From: Dehalococcoidia bacterium
GTDB lineage: Bacteria > Chloroflexota > Dehalococcoidia > JAUYDP01
DNA length: 8,543 nucleotides
Reading direction: 5' to 3'
Assembly: GCA_030691805.1 (NCBI GenBank)
Contig: JAUYDP010000469.1
Coordinates: forward strand, 1 to 8,543
This document shows positions 1 to 4,301 of the stretch, in pieces. The notes under the pieces are model-generated. The model was not told the DNA's origin and searched no databases. It saw only the letters and a program-made list of their open reading frames with translations. The position numbers were made by a program, and so were the translations under genes. Numbering within the stretch: position 1 is the stretch's first letter; each line of letters begins with the position of its first letter.

Positions 1-696
1 GTGGTCTGCGGTGGCAGCACCCTCACGGCGGCCCAGCCTCTCAACAACGTGGTGCGGGTGGGCTACCAGGCCCTGGCCTCGATCCTGGGCGGTGTGCAGT
101 CGGTCTTCACCTGCGCCTACGACGAGGGATATGCCATCCCCACTGAGGAGTCCCAGACCCTGGCCCTTCGCACCCAGCAGGTGCTGGCTTATGAAACCGG
201 CGTCACCAACACCGTGGACCCCCTGGGCGGCTCCTATTTCGTCGAGAGCCTGACAGACCGCATGGAGCAGGAGGTAGCCAGGGTAATGGAGCGCATCGAG
301 CGGCTTGGCGGCATGGTGGAGTGTATCCAGAAGGGCATAGTCCAGCGGGAGATTCTGGAGGAGGCCTACCGCCAGCAAAAGCGGCTGGAGAGTGGGGAGA
401 AGGTGGTCGTCGGGGTCAACCGGTATGAGAGCGCCGAGACTGGACAACCCTTGCGGCTCTACCGGATGAGCGCGGACGTGCAAAGCAAGCAGCTTGATAG
501 GCTGGCGAAGACCAAGGCGTCCCGGGACAACCAGAGCGTCACCAGGGCGCTGACCACACTACGGTCGGCGGCGCTGTCAGAGGAAAACCTGATGCCTTAC
601 CTGCTGGTGGCGGTAAAAGAATACGCCACCGTGGGCGAGATGGTCTCGACGCTACGAGAGGTGTTTGGGGTGTTCAAGGAGCCGGTGGGGTTGTAG
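1..696 (+). CDS. Methylmalonyl-CoA mutase-family large subunit, C-terminal part (5'-truncated by window edge)
   Basis: This is the C-terminal 231 residues of the catalytic (substrate-binding) subunit of a B12-dependent acyl-CoA mutase. The family interconverts (R)-methylmalonyl-CoA and succinyl-CoA, or related branched and linear acyl-CoAs, in the cytoplasm. Recognisable family blocks are the S-x-T-A-x-Q-P-x-N-N segment (residues 6-16), A-x-x-L-G-G-x-Q-S (26-34), Y-D-E-x-x-x-I-P-T (40-48), L-R-T-Q-Q (55-60) and V-D-P-L-G-G-S-Y-F-V-E (72-82). The protein stops just after a conserved V-F-G segment. It has no downstream B12-binding DxHxxG domain, so cobalamin must be bound by a separate small subunit, as in archaeal and many Chloroflexota mutases. 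The GTG at base 1 is in mid-domain and is not the true start. The canonical Q-S-L-H-T-N reads Q-S-V-F-T-C here (33-38), so methylmalonyl-CoA specificity is not certain. Family assignment is firm; substrate is inferred. Confidence 0.9.
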   Translation: MVCGGSTLTAAQPLNNVVRVGYQALASILGGVQSVFTCAYDEGYAIPTEESQTLALRTQQVLAYETGVTNTVDPLGGSYFVESLTDRMEQEVARVMERIERLGGMVECIQKGIVQREILEEAYRQQKRLESGEKVVVGVNRYESAETGQPLRLYRMSADVQSKQLDRLAKTKASRDNQSVTRALTTLRSAALSEENLMPYLLVAVKEYATVGEMVSTLREVFGVFKEPVGL

Positions 697-699
697 TAG

Positions 700-708
700 T
701 GGTATACT
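700..708 (+). promoter_or_regulatory. Extended -10 promoter candidate for the hicB-like gene
   Basis: TGGTATACT matches the extended -10 pattern TGnTATAAT with one mismatch. It lies immediately after the mutase stop codon and about 75 bases before the hicB-like start. No good -35 is present at the usual distance, as expected for an extended -10. No stronger promoter is visible between the two genes. Confidence 0.35.
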
Positions 709-783
709 TCTAGCTGGTCAAGTCAATTATCAGGCAGGCTGGCATGACCAACGAGGAATTCCTTGATCTGGTGAGAGGTTCAA

Positions 784-1011
784 ATGAGGGAGTACACGTA
801 TACCGTTATCCTTGAGCACGACCCTGAGATCGACGAATATGCTGCTCTCGTGCCGGCCTTGCCCGGTTGCTGGAGCCAGGGCAGGACACCGCAAGAGGCG
901 CTAAGCAACGTCAGGGAGGCCATCATCGGCTTTCTAGAGACGCTACAGGCGCACGGCGAGCCGGTTCCGGTGGAGGACAGGGTGGAGCGGGTCAAGGTAG
1001 CGGTTGTGTAA
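784..1011 (+). CDS. HicB-family antitoxin-like protein (apparently without HicA)
   Basis: A 75-residue protein of the HicB / UPF0150 family. These small antitoxins neutralise the HicA mRNA interferase, and related solitary proteins have unknown roles. The N-terminal half shows the family's partial RNase H-like fold signature: Y-T-V-I-L-E (5-10), then D-E-Y-A-A-L-V-P-A-L-P-G-C (17-29). Next come W-S-Q-G-R-T-P-Q-E-A-L-S-N (30-42) and the helix that carries E-A-I (45-47). Length is normal for the short HicB form with no C-terminal DNA-binding domain. The ATG is supported by GAGAGG at 773-778, five bases upstream. HicA is usually the adjacent gene, but none is readable on either side: the mutase ends upstream, and a truncated PIN gene abuts the 3' end on the opposite strand. 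It may be an orphan antitoxin or a remnant of a larger locus. Confidence 0.75.
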   Translation: MREYTYTVILEHDPEIDEYAALVPALPGCWSQGRTPQEALSNVREAIIGFLETLQAHGEPVPVEDRVERVKVAVV

Positions 1012-1337
1012 TAATCCGCCTCTCCCTCAACTGCACAAGCCAGGATCTTGTCGTCATCAGGATCTTTGGTGGCCACCTCAACGGTGAGATCGCCCTTAGT
1101 CCGCACGGCGTCGGCTTGGAGGGCTCGCACGATCTCGGAGACTGTCTCATCAGTGACATGGCGTTTCTCTCGGTAATAAGGGCGGCCCAAAGCCCGAATA
1201 ACCTCCGCAATGAGGTCGTCCCGAGTGACGAACAGGAAATCACCCCTGCGTCATGCTTCAAGGATCTCGTACAGGGTACCGCTTTCCGCTACGAACGCGG
1301 ATAACACCACGTTGGTATCGAGAACTGCCCTAAGCAC
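1011..1337 (-). pseudogene. PIN-domain toxin (COG1569-like), broken by an in-frame TGA and 3'-truncated
   Basis: On the minus strand, a GTG at 1337 opens a reading frame with clear PIN-domain ribonuclease toxin features. There is an L-D-T-N-V block (metal-binding Asp7), T-R-D-D-L-I-A-E-V (38-46, Glu45) and D-P-D-D-D-K-I-L-A-C-A (92-102), ending in E-A-D-Y at codon 109. Codon 29 is TGA (1251-1253), in the context E-A-stop-R-R-G-D-F where relatives typically have Trp. After codon 109 the sequence no longer resembles the family and runs antisense into the hicB-like gene. The final I-V-x-G-D-x-x-L block with the last catalytic Asp is therefore missing. The GTG overlaps the stop of the preceding antitoxin remnant by 8 bases, the usual translational coupling of such pairs. 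Other genes here (for example the SagB-type one, ending at 2730) use TGA as a normal stop, so recoding is unlikely. I judge it a non-functional relic. Confidence 0.8.
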
Positions 1338-1569
1338 GCCCTTCGGCTACTTCTCTCTTTTCCCGGCGCTTTTCGCGGCGGAGGGCGGCGATCTCGCTTA
1401 ATGCCTCTTCCATCGCTTGCTCTGACGTGACGCCGGGGTTTCTAGCCCGTAGCTCGTCGAAGACCTTGAACCTCTCCTCCCGATCCTAGAGCAGCCTTTG
1501 GTAATCCTCGGGGCTGATGACCACCGCAAAGGTCCGGCCCTTGGAGGAGCCTCCAAAGGCCGGATTTTT
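1330..1569 (-). pseudogene. Phd/YefM-type antitoxin remnant with in-frame TAG and missing N-terminus
   Basis: This frame ends at TAG 1330-1332, overlapping the GTG start of the PIN relic. Read upstream, it gives a Phd/YefM-like core, K-G-R-T-F-A-V-V-I-S-P-E-D-Y (the place of the usual RGxPVAVLxSPEEY). A charged helical tail follows, with R-F-K-V-F-D-E-L-R-A-R-N and later A-L-R-R-E-K-R-R-E-K-R. These antitoxins bind operator DNA through the N-terminus and wrap the PIN toxin with the C-terminal tail. An in-frame TAG (1486-1488) falls directly after Y-Q-R-L-L, where a one-base change from CAG or GAG would explain it. The first 20-25 residues expected of the family are absent. The frame instead runs open, with no start or ribosome site, into a hairpin and the tRNA-Lys 3' flank. 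Family assignment rests on motif memory and on the partner gene, so it is a little less certain than the PIN call. Confidence 0.65.
1533..1569 (+). terminator. Strong Rho-independent terminator (plus-strand orientation)
   Basis: Arms TCCGGCC (1533-1539) with GGCCGGA (1558-1564) and TTGGAG (1541-1546) with CTCCAA (1551-1556) form a 13-pair stem. It is interrupted by one C-A mismatch (1540/1557), has a 4-base loop, and is followed directly by TTTTT (1565-1569). Read on the minus strand the mismatch becomes a U-G wobble but no T-tract follows, so the polarity is plus. It would stop transcripts arriving from the hicB side before they run antisense through tRNA-Lys. It overlaps the start of the antitoxin remnant. 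Confidence 0.8.
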
Positions 1570-1593
1570 ACATTGATTTAGCTTTGAATTTGC

Positions 1594-1667
1594 TGGTAGG
1601 CCGCCAGGGAATCGAACCCTGATCATCGGATTAAAAGTCCGGTGCTCTGCCATTGAGCTAGCGGCCC
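1594..1667 (-). tRNA. tRNA-Lys (anticodon TTT), 3' CCA encoded
   Basis: On the minus strand this folds as a complete tRNA. The acceptor is GGGCCGC/GCGGCCT (7 pairs, with G1-U72 wobble), followed by TA, then a GCTC/GAGC D-arm with a 7-base loop. The anticodon arm CCGGA/TCCGA has loop CTTTTAA, placing anticodon TTT at 1633-1635 (plus-strand AAA). The variable loop is 4 bases, and the T-arm is CAGGG/CCCTG with loop TTCGATT. A73 and an encoded CCA (1594-1596) complete the 74-base gene. The bottom pair of the anticodon stem (27-43) is C-A, a mismatch. It carries lysine to AAA/AAG codons and stands alone with its own promoter. Confidence 0.95.
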
Positions 1668-1673
1668 CAATCG

Positions 1674-1702
1674 AATATAACCGAAGGGTACACCTATGTC
1701 AA
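1674..1702 (-). promoter_or_regulatory. Sigma70 promoter of tRNA-Lys
   Basis: On the minus strand a perfect TTGACA (-35, 1697-1702) is followed after exactly 17 bases by TATATT (-10, 1674-1679, one mismatch). The predicted transcription start is at or within a few bases of the tRNA 5' end (1667). This is the best-matching promoter in the window and fits strong constitutive tRNA expression. Confidence 0.88.
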
Positions 1703-1762
1703 AGACTTCCGGACCACCCATTGGCACGGTCCTCCCCTACGTCTCTGTTCAGGTCTTTGTGG

Positions 1763-1790
1763 TTGACAAGAGCGGTAAGATCGGCATGAT
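1763..1790 (+). promoter_or_regulatory. Candidate promoter of the SagB-type oxidoreductase gene
   Basis: A perfect TTGACA (1763-1768), a 16-base spacer, then CATGAT (1785-1790, four of six -10 positions). It would give a leader of about 60 bases ending in the AGGAGG site at 1843-1848. The weak -10 lowers confidence. The 190-base gap (1668-1857) otherwise holds only the divergent tRNA promoter and a doubtful 33-codon open frame. Confidence 0.4.
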
Positions 1791-1857
1791 AGCATAGCGC
1801 CTCCACATCTACCGGAACCGCAGGAAGCTTCTGGCCTATTTCAGGAGGCCCGGGGCC

Positions 1858-2730
1858 ATGGGTGCGGCGAAGGCGGAGCGGGTTGCCCCTAGGGCGCGCA
1901 GGCCGGACCCTTTTATGACCAGGAGGGCCTTTCTCGTTTCGGCCCCCTCGGCTCTGGCCGGGTTCGTCGCCGGCCGGTGGGCGCTGCGCGAAGGCGTGCC
2001 TCCCCTGGCCGGTGAGGTGGACGTGGCCCAGGCCTACCACCAGTGGAGCAAACCCGGCTACCTGGGCCTTCTGGGAACAGCCCTCAACTGGGGCCAGCCC
2101 CTTTCTCCCTACAAGACATACCCAGGGCAGCCCAGGGTCCCCCTGCCGAAAGGCCCGGCCACGGGCGGCCTTTCTGTAGAAGAGGCTATCCTAAGAAGGC
2201 GCTCCCAGCGAGACTTCACGGACAAACCCTTATCCCTCTCGAACCTTTCCCACCTCCTTCAGATGGCCGCGGGCATCACCGAGCCCAGTTACCCTTTGAG
2301 GGCCGCCCCTTCCGCAGGGGCCCTTTACCCTATTGAGATCTACGTAGTCGTCAGCCGGGTTGAGGGGCTCCCTCCAGGGATTTACCATTTCGAAGTGTGG
2401 AAACATACCCTGGAGGTACTGCGGGAGGGGGACTTCCGGCTCCCCATGGTGGCTGCCGCCGTGGGCCAGGACATGCCCGGGGAGGCGGCCGTGACCTTCG
2501 TCCTGAGCGGCATCTTCCAGCGGACACGCTGGAAGTACCGGGAAAGGGCCTATCGCTACGTGCTCTTGGAGGCCGGGCATATCGGCGAGAACCTATATCT
2601 CGCGTCTACCTCCCTGGGGTTGGGCTGCGTTGCCATTGGAGCCTTCTTCGACGACCAGGTCAACGACCTCCTGGACTTGGACGGCGCGGCTGAAGCCGCC
2701 CTGTATCTGTTGTGTGTCGGCCACGTCTGA
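1858..2730 (+). CDS. Tat-exported SagB-type (nitroreductase-fold, FMN) dehydrogenase
   Basis: A 290-residue SagB/ThcOx-type oxidoreductase, an FMN-binding nitroreductase-fold family that includes azoline oxidases of peptide maturation and many uncharacterised dehydrogenases. The catalytic domain runs from about residue 103. It has R-R-R-S-Q-R-D-F (113-120, FMN phosphate-binding Arg/Ser cluster), A-P-S-A-G-A-L-Y-P-I-E-I-Y-V-V-V (150-165), G-I-Y-H-F (174-178), A-Y-R-Y-V-L-L-E-A-G-H (231-241) and L-G-L-G-C-V-A-I-G-A-F (253-263). The N-terminus carries a twin-arginine-like signal, T-R-R-A-F-L-V-S-A (21-29), followed by a hydrophobic stretch to about residue 38, so export or membrane anchoring with pre-loaded cofactor is inferred. 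The ATG at 1858 has AGGAGG nine bases upstream. A second in-frame ATG at 1915, just before the twin Arg, lacks a ribosome site. No YcaO or precursor peptide gene is adjacent upstream, so an azoline-oxidase role is not supported. The true substrate is unknown. Confidence 0.85.
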   Translation: MGAAKAERVAPRARRPDPFMTRRAFLVSAPSALAGFVAGRWALREGVPPLAGEVDVAQAYHQWSKPGYLGLLGTALNWGQPLSPYKTYPGQPRVPLPKGPATGGLSVEEAILRRRSQRDFTDKPLSLSNLSHLLQMAAGITEPSYPLRAAPSAGALYPIEIYVVVSRVEGLPPGIYHFEVWKHTLEVLREGDFRLPMVAAAVGQDMPGEAAVTFVLSGIFQRTRWKYRERAYRYVLLEAGHIGENLYLASTSLGLGCVAIGAFFDDQVNDLLDLDGAAEAALYLLCVGHV

Positions 2731-2755
2731 TGCCTTCGGCAGCCCCGGGACGCTG

Positions 2756-2784
2756 TTTACACTACCAACCCCTTTTGCTACACT
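2756..2784 (+). promoter_or_regulatory. Sigma70 promoter of the small protein/radical SAM unit
   Basis: TTTACA (2756-2761, five of six) is separated by exactly 17 bases from TACACT (2779-2784, four of six). The predicted start, near 2791, leaves a leader of about 45 bases before the gene at 2837. Placement between the SagB-type gene and the small ORF suggests that an independent transcription unit begins here. Confidence 0.6.
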
Positions 2785-2836
2785 GTCTTCGGTTCTTGTC
2801 TACGGGCCTTGATCTAAAATCTTCAGGGAGGAAGAG

Positions 2837-2974
2837 ATGGCAAACAGAGATATCCACACGAAGAAAGACAAGAAAGTCAAGAAAGCTAGCAAGAAGGTAG
2901 TGCAGATAGAACCGCTGGTCCCTACGAACGTGGAAGTAGTTCGCAAGCGACGGAAGGAGACGGTCCCAGAATAG
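2837..2974 (+). CDS. Small Lys/Arg-rich protein, 45 aa, unknown function
   Basis: A short gene below the usual length cutoffs. The ATG at 2837 follows an AGGGAGG site (2825-2831) and a plausible promoter, and the frame ends at TAG 2972-2974. The product starts M-A-N-R-D-I-H-T-K-K, continues with a lysine-rich stretch (K9-K20) and a short hydrophobic/proline patch (V21-V32, containing I-E-P-L-V-P-T), and ends in a second basic cluster (R-K-R-R-K, 36-40). It has no Cys, Trp or Phe and no membrane segment, so it should be soluble and strongly basic, consistent with nucleic-acid or ribosome binding. The stop lies only 4 bases before the radical SAM start, implying co-translation. I do not recognise a named family. 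It could be a small housekeeping basic protein or, more speculatively, a substrate peptide of its neighbour. Confidence 0.68.
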   Translation: MANRDIHTKKDKKVKKASKKVVQIEPLVPTNVEVVRKRRKETVPE

Positions 2975-2978
2975 GGCC

Positions 2979-3905
2979 ATGACCTTCCCAGCATACCTGG
3001 GCCTCTATGAGTCGGGGGAACTCCGCCAGCGGGTTCAGCGGGCCGTTGCTCTACTGGCTAAGTGCGTGCTGTGTCCCAAGACCTGTAGGGCCGACCGTCT
3101 GGCTGATCAGCTTGGGGAGTGCCATGTGGGCCGTTGGGCCCGTGTTGCCAGCTACAGCCCCCATTTCGGAGAGGAGGGGCCCCTGGTAGGGCGTTGTGGT
3201 TCCGGCACCATCTTCTTTTCTTATTGTAACCTTGGCTGCATCTTCTGCCAGAACTACCGCATTAGCCAGGAGGGGGAGGGGGAAGAGGTAAGCGCTGCCC
3301 AGCTCGCCTCAATGATGTTACACCTGCAACAAAAGGGTTGCCATAATATCAATCTCGTTAGTCCTTCCCATGTGGTCCCCCAGATATTGGAAGCGTTAGA
3401 GGGAGCCATATCCCAAGGGCTTTGCATACCCCTGGTGTACAACACCGGCGGTTATGATTCGTTGGCCACCCTGCTGCTCCTGGACGGCGTTGTTGACATA
3501 TACATGCCTGATATGAAATACGGTGAAAACCTTGTGGCCGAAGGGCTTTCCGGCGCCGCTAGCTATACCAAGGTCAACCGGATTGTGGTGAGAGCGATGC
3601 AGGACCAGGTTGGGGATCTTCAAGTAGACGAGGCAGGCGTCGCAAGGCGAGGGCTTATCATAAGACATCTTGTGCTGCCCAATGGCCTTGCCGGTACCGG
3701 TGACGTGATGCAATGTTTGTCCACCCAGATTTCAACACTGGCCTATGTCAACATCATGGGCCAGTACCGGCCATGCTATAAAGCGCACAGCTATCCCTAC
3801 CTGAACCGGCCGGTCTCTAAGGAAGAGTTCCTTGAAGCCGTCCATATGGCGAAGTCTAACGGGCTAACGCGCCTGGATGAAAGTAGGGCCTGGGCGCTCG
3901 TGTAA
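2979..3905 (+). CDS. PflX-like radical SAM protein (COG1313)
   Basis: A 308-residue radical SAM enzyme of the PflX / COG1313 group, annotated in genomes as 'putative pyruvate formate-lyase activating enzyme-like' but of unproven substrate. The radical SAM CxxxCxxC motif is C83-N-L-G-C87-I-F-C90 and would hold the 4Fe-4S cluster that cleaves S-adenosylmethionine. Ahead of it is the group's second Cys cluster, C29-V-L-C32-P-K-T-C36 with C48, likely a structural or auxiliary metal site. Other group features are G-C-H-N-I-N-L-V-S-P-S-H (about 119-130), Y-N-T-G-G-Y-D-S (about 154-161), I-Y-M-P-D-M-K-Y (about 174-181), R-H-L-V-L-P (about 229-234) and a Y-R-P-C-Y-K segment near the C-terminus. No good Shine-Dalgarno sits at the normal distance. 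The start is 4 bases after the small basic protein's stop, so translation is probably coupled. No glycyl-radical enzyme is in the window. Confidence 0.85.
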   Translation: MTFPAYLGLYESGELRQRVQRAVALLAKCVLCPKTCRADRLADQLGECHVGRWARVASYSPHFGEEGPLVGRCGSGTIFFSYCNLGCIFCQNYRISQEGEGEEVSAAQLASMMLHLQQKGCHNINLVSPSHVVPQILEALEGAISQGLCIPLVYNTGGYDSLATLLLLDGVVDIYMPDMKYGENLVAEGLSGAASYTKVNRIVVRAMQDQVGDLQVDEAGVARRGLIIRHLVLPNGLAGTGDVMQCLSTQISTLAYVNIMGQYRPCYKAHSYPYLNRPVSKEEFLEAVHMAKSNGLTRLDESRAWALV

Positions 3906-4000
3906 CCTTTGGGCCATCACGGGGGTTTGGACATGGTAACCTGTATGATTCGAACAGTGCTTCCTTGTTAGCTGTTCTTCTCCAGGTGGAGGGATAATCT

Positions 4001-4285
4001 GTGGCAGAAACTGCTCTGCTCCATGCGCTAACCCGGGGTCGCGTCCAGGGGGTCGGCTTTCGGTTCTTTGTGCAGGACCGGGCTGAGGCGCATGGTCTGA
4101 CAGGCTACGTGCGCAACCTGCGGGACGGGGGAGCCGTGGAGGTGGTGGCAGAGGGGCCCAGGGAAAGCCTGGAAGTCCTTCTATTGGCCTTGTGGAAGGG
4201 ACCAGGAGGCTCTTTCGTAAATGATGTTGAGGTCCACTGGGGTCAGGCCTCCGGGCAGTTCTCCGGCTTTGAGGTGAGGTATTAA
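4001..4285 (+). CDS. acyP: Acylphosphatase
   Basis: A 94-residue cytosolic acylphosphatase, which hydrolyses the carboxyl-phosphate bond of acyl phosphates. The signature G-R-V-Q-G-V-G-F-R (13-21) supplies the phosphate-binding loop with catalytic Arg21. The second signature, G-Y-V-R-N-L-R-D-G (35-43), contains Asn39, which orients the nucleophilic water, followed by V-E-V-V-A-E-G (46-52). Length is normal for the family and both catalytic residues are present. The GTG start is supported by GGAGGG (3988-3993), seven bases upstream. The C-terminal F-E-V-R-Y is typical. It is followed after 16 bases by the FecR-domain gene on the same strand, and the two are probably co-transcribed. The 95-base gap upstream shows no convincing promoter. 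Confidence 0.93.
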   Translation: MAETALLHALTRGRVQGVGFRFFVQDRAEAHGLTGYVRNLRDGGAVEVVAEGPRESLEVLLLALWKGPGGSFVNDVEVHWGQASGQFSGFEVRY

Positions 4286-4301
4286 AGCGCAGGCTCTTAG
4301 C

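Noticed and set aside
744..815. 23-codon ORF overlapping the start of the hicB-like gene
   Set aside because: No good ribosome site, no recognisable motif, and it runs out of frame into hicB. Possibly a chance frame in the leader.
1251..1253. TGA read as Trp or Sec (recoding) in the PIN frame
   Set aside because: The SagB-type and amidohydrolase genes in this window end at TGA in the normal way. The same locus also has a TAG interruption and a truncated end, so decay explains all three.
867..1304. 145-codon plus-strand ORF across hicB and the PIN relic
   Set aside because: Out of frame with hicB and antisense to the PIN relic. Its composition (Gly/Arg-rich) is that of a shadow frame.
1594..1667. 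tRNA-Lys 3' end as an integration (att) site with a direct repeat marking an island
   Set aside because: I found no second copy of the tRNA 3' segment in the window and no integrase. The far boundary could lie elsewhere, but nothing here supports it.
1699..2040. 113-codon minus-strand ORF covering the tRNA/SagB gap and the SagB 5' end
   Set aside because: It mirrors the SagB-type coding sequence, has no family motif, and has no ribosome site. The SagB frame has a strong Shine-Dalgarno and clear domains.
2731..2741. TGCC-TTC-GGCA hairpin just after the SagB-type gene as a terminator
   Set aside because: Four pairs, a three-base loop and no following T-run.
3927..3949. TTGGAC ... TATGAT upstream of acyP as a promoter
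   Set aside because: The spacer is only 11 bases, too short for sigma70, and there is no extended -10.
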